Source: [Clostridium] citroniae WAL-17108 (GTDB lineage Bacteria; Bacillota; Clostridia; Lachnospirales; Lachnospiraceae). Taken from it: 64,000 nucleotides of DNA. Below are positions 52,933 to 60,873 of the stretch, piece by piece; positions within the stretch are counted from its first letter, which is position 1; each line of letters begins with the position of its first letter. Made by a program: the position numbers and the translations under genes. The stretch lies in NCBI RefSeq assembly GCF_000233455.1, contig NZ_JH376422.1, positions 351,597 to 415,596 of the forward strand. Direction: 5' to 3'. Under the pieces are notes generated by a model. The model worked only from the letters and a program-made list of their open reading frames with translations, had not been told where the DNA came from and ran no database searches.

Positions 52933-52988
52933 ACTTCTTAAGGTGTACTTCTTAAGTTATACTTCTTAAGGCGTACTTGAATCATTCT
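52933..52988 (-). repeat. 14-bp tandem repeats upstream of activator II
   Basis: Units at 52933-52946, 52947-52960 and 52961-52974 share ACTTCTTAAG followed by GTGT, TTAT or GCGT; a fourth partial unit (ACTTGAATCATTCT) follows. Each contains the palindrome CTTAAG. The period equals that of the unrelated pyk array. Confidence 0.82.
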
Positions 52989-52998
52989 ATCTTATTAA

Positions 52999-53052
52999 TT
53001 GCAAAAATGGAATTAAGAAGTTGCAAAGAATGGTAAAATTGCAATTGTTGCA
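52999..53052. promoter_or_regulatory. TTGCAA motif cluster between activator II and kdgT
   Basis: TTGCAAAAATGG (52999-53010) and TTGCAAAGAATGG (53021-53033) are spaced 22 bases, two helical turns. The palindrome TGCAATTGTTGCA follows (53040-53052). The cluster is 126-180 bases upstream of the kdgT sigma-54 promoter and is a candidate activator site. Confidence 0.5.
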
Positions 53053-53177
53053 TATTCACCGGTTTATGGCTTTTTGCAGATTCGGGGGCGAATTATTATA
53101 CAAAGTTCCCAATTATCTTTACCCATTTTTATATTATTTTCACAAAAAGCATTTTTATCGGAACCCTTCCACCAATA

Positions 53178-53193
53178 TGGCATGGCTTTTGCT
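53178..53193 (+). promoter_or_regulatory. Sigma-54 promoter of kdgT
   Basis: TGGCATGGCTTTTGCT on the plus strand: -24 GG at 53179 and -12 GC at 53191, 12 bases apart. It lies 60 bases before the kdgT-type start codon. Confidence 0.8.
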
Positions 53194-53252
53194 TTTATAT
53201 ACAGGCAGAAAACATTGCAATGGTTCGTAAAAATCAAATCAAAGGAGATTAG

Positions 53253-54269
53253 ATGATGAAATTACTGGCAACTATGAAACGATTTCCTGCAGGTGTTATG
53301 GTAATCCCCCTTCTTTTGGGATGTACCATGAATACATTCTTCCCCAATGCCCTGACCATCGGCGGCTTTACCACGGGTCTGTTTAAAAACGGCGTTCCCA
53401 CCCTGATCGGCCTTTTCCTGTTCTGCAGCGGCGCTACCATTGACGTAAAAATGGCCGGAGCCACGGTATGGAAGGGTGTTGTGCTCACCGCCCTTAAATT
53501 TTTTATCGGCTTTGGCCTGGGGCTGCTGCTAAATGCCCTGTTTGGGGAGGCCGGTTTTCTGGGCCTGGCTCCGCTGGCAGTGATCGGGGCCGTGACCAAT
53601 TCCAATGGCGTGATCTACGCAACACTGGCCGGTGAATACGGGGATGAGACAGATGTGGGGGCCACCTCCATCCTGGCCCTTAATGACGGACCCTTTTTTA
53701 CCATGATCGCCCTGGGCGCTTCGGGAATGGGCAACTTTCCGGTCACTGACATTATTGCAAGCATCATCCCCATGGTGATCGGATTCATCATTGGCAACCT
53801 GGACCATGACTGGAGAAAAATACTGGCAACCGGCATGATCCTCCTTCCCCCGTTTAACGGCTTTGCCCTGGGAGCGGGCATGAACTTCCGCAACATCATA
53901 AGCGCAGGCATGTCCGGTATTGTACTGGGGTTGTTAACTGTTTTGGCCACCGGCCTTCTCTCCTTTTTTATCTACAGCGCCCTTCGCAGGAAAGCGGATC
54001 CCATGGGCGCCGCCATTGGCACCACTGCCGGAGTGGCCACCACTACCCCCACCGCCGTGGCCATGGCAGATCCGTCCTTCCAGCCCCAGGTGGAGACCGC
54101 CACTGCCCAGACAGCTGCCGCCGTGGTCATCACAGCCGTACTCTGCCCCCTTCTTGTATCCTGGCTGGCTAAATTTTCCAAAAAATGGAATGCGGCCCAT
54201 GGGATTATGGAAACAGACATGGCCCTCGATCCCCTTTTGGAGGAAGCAGGCACCAACATTGAAGAATAG
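53253..54269 (+). CDS. kdgT: 2-keto-3-deoxygluconate permease family (KdgT)
   Basis: A 338-residue membrane protein with about ten helices, of the KdgT family that imports 2-keto-3-deoxygluconate with protons. Typical parts are the N-terminal KRFPAGVMVIPLLLG, FLFCSGATIDVK and the glycine-rich GAVTNSNGVIYATLAGEYGD. The late TTAGVATTTPTAVAMADP segment completes the family pattern. The start follows AAAGGAGATTAG; the second codon is also ATG. No KDG kinase or aldolase is adjacent, so the cargo may be another sugar acid. Confidence 0.88.
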   Translation: MMKLLATMKRFPAGVMVIPLLLGCTMNTFFPNALTIGGFTTGLFKNGVPTLIGLFLFCSGATIDVKMAGATVWKGVVLTALKFFIGFGLGLLLNALFGEAGFLGLAPLAVIGAVTNSNGVIYATLAGEYGDETDVGATSILALNDGPFFTMIALGASGMGNFPVTDIIASIIPMVIGFIIGNLDHDWRKILATGMILLPPFNGFALGAGMNFRNIISAGMSGIVLGLLTVLATGLLSFFIYSALRRKADPMGAAIGTTAGVATTTPTAVAMADPSFQPQVETATAQTAAAVVITAVLCPLLVSWLAKFSKKWNAAHGIMETDMALDPLLEEAGTNIEE

Positions 54270-54289
54270 CGGAAGGAGGTATAATAGAA

Positions 54290-55462
54290 ATGAACCGATT
54301 GATTTTGCGCGCTGACATGATATTGCAGGGCAAGGAGCTGGCCCCCGTGGAAAAAGGCGCCCTTGTAGTTGAAAATGGACGCATATGCGATATATTTCCA
54401 CAGCACGTCCTGGACGGTCATCCCATTGAGGACGCCCGGGAGTTATGCTTTCCGGGCCAGACCCTGATGCCGGGTATGATCGAATGCCACAACCATCTGT
54501 GTATTGACGCCACTCTGCCGGACCACCTGGAACTGCTGGAATGGAGCAGCGAATGCCAGCTCACCATCCTGGCCCTCAAAGGCTTGGAGGAAGACCTCCT
54601 AAGCGGTGTCACCACCGCCCGATGCATGGGCGATAAGTATTACATTGACGTGGCTATGAAAAAGATGATCCAGGAGAAAAAGATCAAGGGGCCCAGGCTT
54701 CTGGCAGCCGGTATCGGCATGAAGGGAAGCCATGGGGCAGGTTATATCGGAAGCCCCCACTGCGGTGCTGAGGAGATCAGGGACACCTGCCGGAAGAACA
54801 TGAAAAAAGGCGTGGATCTGCTGAAGCTCTTTGTAACCCCCGGGGTCCCGGATCCCAATTCCTCCTTTGTTCCCAGTTTCCTCAGCCCGGAGGAAATTGC
54901 CATGGCTGTCAGCGAAGGGGCGCGGCTGGGGATTCCCGTGGCCGCCCACTGCATCGGGGGCCAGGGCTTAAAGGACTGCATAGAAGGCGGCGTACAGGTG
55001 ATTGAGCACATGTATATGGCCACGGAGCAGGACGTGGAACTGCTGGCCGCCTCCAACTGTGTGGTGGACCTTACCTCCGGCATCTTCCTGGATCCCAGCA
55101 GGGAAGCGTTCCTGTCCCCCTCCAACGCCGGGAAGGTGCGCCTGAACCGGCCCCGTGTGCGGGAAAATGTAGCCCGTATTCTTAAGGCAGGGCTGCCCTT
55201 TGTCCTGGGCACGGATGCCTATCACGGATATCTTTACCGCGAAGTGGAATATGCGGTGGAGCTGGGAGCCGATACCGTAACCGCCCTTCAGGGAGTCACC
55301 TCCCATGCGGCTGACATCTGCGGCCTGGGCCATAAGCTGGGAAGCCTGTCTCCCGGGCTGGCTGCCGACATCATTGCCGTAAAGGGCAATCCCCTGGAAC
55401 AAGTCTCCTGTCTGTCCCAGGTGGGATTTGTAATGAAGGACGGGACAATCTGTAAACAGTAA
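54290..55462 (+). CDS. Metal-dependent amidohydrolase
   Basis: A 390-residue amidohydrolase-superfamily TIM barrel. The metal-binding HxH is CHNHL (His67/His69), followed by later ligands in AAHCIGG and VIEHMYM and the catalytic Asp in GTDAYHG. The C-terminal part re-forms the small beta domain (GLAADIIAVKGNPLE). The relatives are imidazolonepropionase- and prolidase-like enzymes that open cyclic amides or esters. It starts 20 bases after kdgT, with GGAAGGAGG in front, and is presumably driven by the same sigma-54 promoter. Confidence 0.82.
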   Translation: MNRLILRADMILQGKELAPVEKGALVVENGRICDIFPQHVLDGHPIEDARELCFPGQTLMPGMIECHNHLCIDATLPDHLELLEWSSECQLTILALKGLEEDLLSGVTTARCMGDKYYIDVAMKKMIQEKKIKGPRLLAAGIGMKGSHGAGYIGSPHCGAEEIRDTCRKNMKKGVDLLKLFVTPGVPDPNSSFVPSFLSPEEIAMAVSEGARLGIPVAAHCIGGQGLKDCIEGGVQVIEHMYMATEQDVELLAASNCVVDLTSGIFLDPSREAFLSPSNAGKVRLNRPRVRENVARILKAGLPFVLGTDAYHGYLYREVEYAVELGADTVTALQGVTSHAADICGLGHKLGSLSPGLAADIIAVKGNPLEQVSCLSQVGFVMKDGTICKQ

Positions 55463-55510
55463 AAACTCAGCCGGCCGGTACCTTTTAGATACCAGCCGGC
55501 TGAGTTTTTT
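55461..55510. terminator. Strong bidirectional terminator
   Basis: Perfect 15-bp arms AAAAACTCAGCCGGC/GCCGGCTGAGTTTTT with an inner GGTA/TACC stem. It overlaps the amidohydrolase stop codon and lies between convergent genes, with A/T runs on both sides. Confidence 0.92.
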
Positions 55511-55522
55511 CCATTCTTATAG

Positions 55523-56164
55523 CTATGCCAGGAGACCCCTGATATAGGAAGCCAGTTTCTCGTCCCTGCATGTTTCAAAAAAGAGCTCTGAGAATTTCTC
55601 TCCTGCAAACGCTCCCTTCACAAGTTCCTGATCCAGTCCCCGGAAAATCTCCACCAGGTCCTCCTTAAATGTGACCTTGCGGACTTCGTCCAGAATCTTC
55701 TTATTCCTCTGTTCCGGCACTGCCCTCTCCCTGGGATATCCCTGGCCCGAAGGCTCGCAGAACAGTTTTTCAAAAATATATTCCAGATTCAGGTCGCCGC
55801 CCCAGCCAAATCCCTTTGCAAAAGGAAGGGCAATGGCATTGCCGCCATTGATCTGGGCAAATGTATATGCGTCCAGGGCATCCTCCACATGGCCGCAGAT
55901 CACACCCGGGAAGGAATTGCAGGCCAGCATGGCGCCCTCCCCTGTTCCGCATCCGGTTACCACATAGTCGGCCGCCTTGCTGTTAAGCAGAGCTGCCGCC
56001 AGGATCCCCACCTGTACGTATGTAAGCTGTGCCTGGTCCTCTGCCGTGTACATGCCGTAGTTATCCACTTCATAGCCATAGTGGTCGGCCACCTTTTTTA
56101 AGGCATGATAGATCATTCCGTTCTTGGCTCCCTGGCTGTTTTCATTTATAAGCGCGATTCTCAT
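55523..56164 (-). CDS. RpiB/LacAB-family sugar isomerase
   Basis: A 213-residue protein of the ribose-5-phosphate isomerase B / galactose-6-phosphate isomerase family. The active-site cysteine is in VVTGCGTGEGAMLACN (Cys72), and INGGNAIALP is the second conserved loop. The C-terminal extension beyond residue ~150 is longer than in RpiB (~145 residues) and shows no motif I recognise. The start MRIALINE at 56164 has GAGAGGTGAAGAT upstream. Confidence 0.8.
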   Translation of the reverse strand: MRIALINENSQGAKNGMIYHALKKVADHYGYEVDNYGMYTAEDQAQLTYVQVGILAAALLNSKAADYVVTGCGTGEGAMLACNSFPGVICGHVEDALDAYTFAQINGGNAIALPFAKGFGWGGDLNLEYIFEKLFCEPSGQGYPRERAVPEQRNKKILDEVRKVTFKEDLVEIFRGLDQELVKGAFAGEKFSELFFETCRDEKLASYIRGLLA

Positions 56165-56308
56165 ATCTTCACCTCTCACTTGATTTTGTCCCCGGAGTGC
56201 AAAGCCGGACTGCCGGCCCTGCACCTGCGGACACTTACAAGCATATCGCTCAACCGACCCCCTGTCAATAAGATCTTGATGGTCTCCTTATGAGAGCTTG
56301 ATGAGATC

Positions 56309-57448
56309 TTATCTGAGGCTCATCCCGGCCTTCAGCATCCTGAACATCCTGTCAGCCGCGCTCACATACAGCTCCTCGGAGCGGTCCAGGGCTTCCTCCA
56401 GCTCCATGGCCCCGTTGATGGTGGTCATGATGCTGTCCACGCCGTGATCAAAGATTGTCTCCGCCTTGTGGCCCATACCGCCTACAATGGCTACCACGGG
56501 GATCCCCCTCTCTTTGCACCGCTGGCCGATGCCGCTGGGCACCTTGCCGAAAGCGGACTGCCAGTCCATTCTGCCTTCCCCTGTGACAACCAGGTCCACG
56601 CCCTCCAGCAATTCATTAAAATGCACCAGGTCCAGCACTGTATCGATTCCCGATTTCAGGTTTGCCTTAAGGAATACACAGAAAGCCGCCCCCAATCCAC
56701 CGGCTGCCCCGGACCCGGGGATCTTATCCACATCCACGCCCAGTTTTTCCTTGATCAGAGCTGCGTAACGGATCATTCCGCCTTCCATGATATCCAGGAT
56801 CTCAGGAGTACCGCCCTTCTGCTTGCCGAATGTATAGGTGGCTCCGTCCGGACCGGTCAGAGGGTTGGTCACATCGCACATCACAGTGAACCTGGCCTGT
56901 GCCACGCCGTGGTGAAGGCCGCTCACATCAATATCAGCCACCTTGGTAAGGTCCTCCCCTTTTCCTTCCAGCTCATTTCCCCGGTCATCCAGGAACTTTA
57001 CTCCTAGCGCACGCATGGCCCCCATTCCGCCGTCATTGGTAGCGCTGCCGCCAATAGCAATGGAGATCTTCCTGTATCCCCTGTCCAGGGCATCCCTGAT
57101 CAGTTCCCCGGTTCCATAGGTGGTGGTATTCAGCGGGTTACGCTTCTCGGCGGGAACCATGGGAAGGCCTGATGCGGCCGCCATCTCAATGATGGCGCTG
57201 TCCCCCTCAAATTCCCCGTAAAAGGATTCACACTCCTCCATGAGAGGTCCGTGTACCGTAAGTCTGCGATAGGTGCCGTTAAGGGCTGAGATCACCGCAT
57301 CAATGGTTCCCTCCCCACCGTCAGCCACAGGCACGCCCGCAGTCTCACAGCCCGGAAAAATACGTCCCGCGGATTCCTCCAGCAGGGCAGTGATGCGCTC
57401 AGATGATAAGGTTCCCTTAAATGAATCAGATGCAAATAAAAATTTCAT
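56309..57448 (-). CDS. Glycerate kinase (GlxK/GarK family)
   Basis: A 379-residue glycerate kinase, giving 2-phosphoglycerate from D-glycerate. It has the family start FASDSFKGTLSS, the PVADGGEGTIDA motif, IAIGGSATNDGGMG and the GVDLVVTGEGRMDWQS segment near the C-terminus. Together with the hydroxyacid dehydrogenase of the island it would channel hydroxypyruvate to glycolysis. It has its own sigma-70-type promoter and stands beside a CdaR regulator, a common pairing. Confidence 0.92.
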   Translation of the reverse strand: MKFLFASDSFKGTLSSERITALLEESAGRIFPGCETAGVPVADGGEGTIDAVISALNGTYRRLTVHGPLMEECESFYGEFEGDSAIIEMAAASGLPMVPAEKRNPLNTTTYGTGELIRDALDRGYRKISIAIGGSATNDGGMGAMRALGVKFLDDRGNELEGKGEDLTKVADIDVSGLHHGVAQARFTVMCDVTNPLTGPDGATYTFGKQKGGTPEILDIMEGGMIRYAALIKEKLGVDVDKIPGSGAAGGLGAAFCVFLKANLKSGIDTVLDLVHFNELLEGVDLVVTGEGRMDWQSAFGKVPSGIGQRCKERGIPVVAIVGGMGHKAETIFDHGVDSIMTTINGAMELEEALDRSEELYVSAADRMFRMLKAGMSLR

Positions 57449-57508
57449 GTTCCGCCTCCCAAATAATCATTGATTTCATGTATGTCCCATGTGGTTTCAC
57501 TATCTACT

Positions 57509-57537
57509 ATTTTAGTGGTTCCAGGCATTTCCGTCAA
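57509..57537 (-). promoter_or_regulatory. Promoter of the glycerate kinase gene
   Basis: Minus-strand TTGACG (57532-57537), 17-base spacer, TAAAAT (57509-57514), 60 bases before the start codon. Confidence 0.8.
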
Positions 57538-57559
57538 TGTTTTACAAAACAATCATTTT

Positions 57560-58756
57560 TTATTTTATATATTCTACAGAACAAATCTCCTCCATCTCAT
57601 CCTTTATATCCCTGAAAAACAGCATGGCCATATAGAATACAGTGGCCTGGCTCACGAGGCGGACATCATACCCGGTCAGTTCCTTTAACCGCTTCAGCTT
57701 GTAAGTCAGCGTGTTTTTATGGATGTGAAGGGTCTGTGAAGCTACATGAAGGGAGCCCTCGGACTCAAAATACGCTTCCAGAAGACCCATCCACCGGCAC
57801 AGCTCCTCATAGCTGCATTTCTTAAACAGCTTATGGATGTACTCCGCCTTCACCCCATCTCCCAGATCCTCTGTAAACAGTTCCAGGGTTACGCTGTCAT
57901 AGGTGAGGATATCCTGTTTGGCCATGCCGGCAGAGCGCCAGGCCTTGTTGGCCTGTCCATAGGCCACATGGATATCCTCCGCCCTTCCGTCAATGCCCAC
58001 CACCATGCGGATATTGAATTTTTTCAGCACAGCTGTGCGGATGCGCCCGGCCAGCTGCTCCATCTGGCAGTCGGAGCATTTTTTCACCAGGATCACCTGC
58101 CTGCCGCCGCTTCTGAGCACAAGGCTGCCTCTGCCTGCAAGGGATGCGCTCTCCTGTTCCACCTGCTCCAGCAGCTTTTGTCCGGCTGCCGTGGATGCGT
58201 ACTCCTCCAGTTCCCTGGCACTGGCCACCATCACACGCCTGGGCACTGCAATGTCAATGCCCAGGGCAAATCCCCTCTCCTCCAGGATCTTGGGCTGCAT
58301 CAGCCCGCTGCCGATCACCCAGTCCTCCAAAAAACGGTTCAGGACCCTCTGCCCCATGCGGCGCTCATCCTGTTCCGCATTTTCCCGGATGAGTATTTCC
58401 ACCATCTTTTTTACAACCTGTCCATAGCCCACCACTTCGCTGTAAAGTCCCGTTATCCCGATCACACCCACGATCCTTCCCCCATGGTTAATGGGAAGGT
58501 TTAACCCTGGTCTGGAGGTGGCAGTGGCATGCTCCTCCTCCACATACAGCTCGGTCAAATGCTCCTCGATCACCCTCCCGGCCCCCTCGTGAAGGCTGCC
58601 GATCCTGGTCTCATCCGTACTGGCGATCACATATCCCCTGCGGTCCATCATGTTGATGTTCTGCCCCACAATAGCCCCCACTTCCTCCACAACAGACTGG
58701 GCCCCCTGCCGTGACAGCTTCAGCCCGCTTTCCATTTCCAGTTCATACTGTTCCAT
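57560..58756 (-). CDS. CdaR-family sugar-diacid regulator
   Basis: A 398-residue regulator. The N-terminal diacid-recognition domain (residues ~10-140) contains SVVEEVGAIVGQNINMMDRR and RPGLNLPINHGGRIVGVIG. A GGDEF-like middle part follows, and the C-terminal PucR/CdaR helix-turn-helix reads SQTLHIHKNTLTYKLKRLKE. CdaR in E. coli activates glucarate/galactarate and glycerate genes, so this protein probably controls the downstream glycerate kinase. The start has GGGGTAGGGGAT in front. Confidence 0.88.
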   Translation of the reverse strand: MEQYELEMESGLKLSRQGAQSVVEEVGAIVGQNINMMDRRGYVIASTDETRIGSLHEGAGRVIEEHLTELYVEEEHATATSRPGLNLPINHGGRIVGVIGITGLYSEVVGYGQVVKKMVEILIRENAEQDERRMGQRVLNRFLEDWVIGSGLMQPKILEERGFALGIDIAVPRRVMVASARELEEYASTAAGQKLLEQVEQESASLAGRGSLVLRSGGRQVILVKKCSDCQMEQLAGRIRTAVLKKFNIRMVVGIDGRAEDIHVAYGQANKAWRSAGMAKQDILTYDSVTLELFTEDLGDGVKAEYIHKLFKKCSYEELCRWMGLLEAYFESEGSLHVASQTLHIHKNTLTYKLKRLKELTGYDVRLVSQATVFYMAMLFFRDIKDEMEEICSVEYIK

Positions 58757-58776
58757 ATCCCCTACCCCCAGGTTTT

Positions 58777-58814
58777 AAAAGGGCTGCCCCTGAATATACC
58801 AGGTGCAGCCTTTT
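58777..58814 (-). terminator. Terminator after glyA
   Basis: Minus-strand arms AAAAGGCTGC/GCAGCCCTTTT (one bulged base) with an inner CCTG/CAGG stem and a T run at the end. Confidence 0.78.
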
Positions 58815-58848
58815 ATCGGTTACGTGTTCCCTATATCGATTGATAGTC

Positions 58849-60096
58849 CTATTTGTAGATCGGATACTTATCACAGAGTTTTGTGACCTCGCCCCTGATA
58901 TAATCAGCCTGATTCTCAAAGTCCGTGGCAGCCAGCCAGATGCACTCGGCAATCTTAGGCATATCCTCTTCCTTCAGACCCCTTGTGGTGATGGCCGGTG
59001 TTCCAATGCGGACGCCGGATGTGACAAACGGGCTTCTGGGGTCGTTGGGAACCGTGTTCTTGTTCAGCGTAATAAACACCTCATCACAGCGGTTCTGCAG
59101 TTCCTTGCCGGAAACATCCATTCCCCGCAGGTCCACCAGCATCAGGTGATTGTCCGTGCCCCCTGTAAGGAGCTTGAAGCCCTGGTTCTGAAGAGCCTCT
59201 GCCAATGCCTTTGCGTTTAACACTACCTGGTGCTGATATTCCTTAAACTCAGGTCTCAGGGCTTCCCCAAAGCAGATCGCCTTGCCGGCGATCACATGCT
59301 CCAGCGGTCCGCCCTGGGTTCCCGGGAAGATAGCCTTGTTAAAGTTAAACTTCTCAGCCGCTTCCTTGTTGGCCAGGATCATGCCTCCCCTGGGTCCCCT
59401 TAAGGTCTTGTGGGTGGTTGTGGTCACTACGTCAGCGTAAGGAATGGGGCTTGGATGCTCCCCTGCTGCAACAAGGCCTGCGATATGGGCCATATCTACC
59501 ATGAGATATGCGCCTACTTCGTCAGCTATTTCACGAAATCTCTTAAAATCAATGGTTCTGGCATATGCGCTGGCGCCTGCCACAATGAGTTTTGGCTTTG
59601 CCTCTTTGGCGATCCGCTCTAACTCGTCATAGTCAATGTATCCCTCGTCATTCACGCCATATGGTACGATATTGAAGTAAAGGCCGGAAAAGTTAACTGG
59701 GCTTCCGTGGGTCAGATGGCCGCCATGGTCCAGATTCATACCCATGACCGTATCCCCTGGTTTTAACATGGCGACAAATACCGCCATGTTGGCCTGTGCT
59801 CCGGCATGGGGCTGGACATTGGCGTAATCACAGCCAAACAGTTTCTTGGCACGCTCGATTGCCATGGTCTCCACCACGTCCACACACTGGCATCCGCCGT
59901 AGTAACGCTTTCCTGAATATCCCTCCGCATACTTATTGGTAAGTACGGTTCCCATCGCCATCATCACCGGCTCAGAAACGATATTCTCAGATGCGATCAG
60001 CTCCAGGTTGCGTCTCTGGCGCGCGCACTCCGCCTGAATGGCCTCGCCCACTTCCTTGTCATATCCGGTAATAAAATCCATTACTTCATTAACCAT
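58849..60096 (-). CDS. glyA: Serine hydroxymethyltransferase
   Basis: A 415-residue PLP enzyme that converts serine and tetrahydrofolate to glycine and methylene-tetrahydrofolate. The PLP lysine is Lys230 in [16 protein letters not shown]. Other family marks are [25 protein letters not shown] and [13 protein letters not shown]. The length is normal. The ribosome site AAGGAAGAGG precedes the start, and a strong promoter lies at 60152-60180. Confidence 0.96.
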   Translation of the reverse strand: MVNEVMDFITGYDKEVGEAIQAECARQRRNLELIASENIVSEPVMMAMGTVLTNKYAEGYSGKRYYGGCQCVDVVETMAIERAKKLFGCDYANVQPHAGAQANMAVFVAMLKPGDTVMGMNLDHGGHLTHGSPVNFSGLYFNIVPYGVNDEGYIDYDELERIAKEAKPKLIVAGASAYARTIDFKRFREIADEVGAYLMVDMAHIAGLVAAGEHPSPIPYADVVTTTTHKTLRGPRGGMILANKEAAEKFNFNKAIFPGTQGGPLEHVIAGKAICFGEALRPEFKEYQHQVVLNAKALAEALQNQGFKLLTGGTDNHLMLVDLRGMDVSGKELQNRCDEVFITLNKNTVPNDPRSPFVTSGVRIGTPAITTRGLKEEDMPKIAECIWLAATDFENQADYIRGEVTKLCDKYPIYK

Positions 60097-60151
60097 TGTC
60101 CTACCTCTTCCTTTCGTTTTCGCCTGCTAACGTGACAGCCTTTTTCTGCTG

Positions 60152-60180
60152 ATTATAACCTATCTATGGTTAAAAAGCAA
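60152..60180 (-). promoter_or_regulatory. glyA promoter
   Basis: Minus-strand TTGCTT (60175-60180), 17-base spacer, TATAAT (60152-60157). No glycine, folate or SAM riboswitch fold was recognised in the 55-base leader. Confidence 0.8.
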
Positions 60181-60378
60181 GTCATAGAGCGGCCTCCGGA
60201 GAGAATAGACTGACAACTTTTTAACGCACTTCTTAATGTTTCCGTAATAATCATAGTACTTTCTTTATACTTTAGACACAATTTGGTCACAATTATAGTC
60301 TATTATCAAATTCGTTCCAAAAATTTACGTTTTATGGAAAATCTCATCGGGAGGTTTTCAAAGGAGAGGAGAACTATT

Positions 60379-60717
60379 ATGAAAAAATCTATGACAAAAT
60401 CCATGACAGCTGTTCTGGCAGCAGCAATGATCGCAGCAGGACTGACTGCTTGCGGCGGTTCTGACAACAAGGCAGAAACCACCACAACTGTAGAGACCAC
60501 TGTAGCTGCTACAGAGGAGACCACCACAGCAGAGGCTTCCGAGGAAGAGACCACTGTTGCTGAGGAAACAAGCGAAGAAGCTGATGCGGAAGCTACCACA
60601 GAAGAAGCTGCCGATGCTGAGGAATCCACTGAGGCTGAGGCTTCTGAGGAAGAGTCCACCGAGGCTGCCGCTGACGCAGCAGCTGCTGTAGAGGAGACAA
60701 CTAAGGCTGCTAACTAA
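60379..60717 (+). CDS. Small acidic low-complexity lipoprotein
   Basis: A 112-residue protein. The first ~25 residues are a lipoprotein signal peptide with lipobox GLTAC. Everything after is low-complexity, made almost only of Glu, Thr, Ala and Ser in EETT/EEA-type repeats, with no Trp, Phe or Tyr. It should be an extended, highly acidic, surface-exposed tether. The start MKKSMTKSM has AGGAGAGGAG upstream. No enzymatic role is suggested; the repeats could bind cations or act as a spacer, which is speculation. Confidence 0.75.
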   Translation: MKKSMTKSMTAVLAAAMIAAGLTACGGSDNKAETTTTVETTVAATEETTTAEASEEETTVAEETSEEADAEATTEEAADAEESTEAEASEEESTEAAADAAAAVEETTKAAN

Positions 60718-60735
60718 TCAGCGTTAGGCAAGACC

Positions 60736-60770
60736 AAAAGGCCGGGGCATTTGTTTGCCCTGGCTTTTTT
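60736..60770 (+). terminator. Terminator after the acidic lipoprotein
   Basis: Stem AAAAGGCCGGGGCA/TGCCCTGGCTTTTT with two mismatches, ending in TTTTTT, 19 bases after the stop codon. Confidence 0.88.
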
Positions 60771-60873
60771 AGTCCAAAATAATGACAAATGTCATTCCAC
60801 CTGTTACAATCAACATCTGTTTCAATTCCCCGGACCAGGTTATAATGATCTTATAAGAAAGGGGGGCGAAACA

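Noticed and set aside
51630..52955. A 441-codon plus-strand open frame opposite activator II
   Set aside because: Antisense shadow of a well-supported sigma-54 activator; no motif and no ribosome site.
53066..53080. ATGGCTTTTTGCAG as a sigma-54 promoter
   Set aside because: The GG and GC are only 8 bases apart instead of 12; the correctly spaced site is at 53178-53193.
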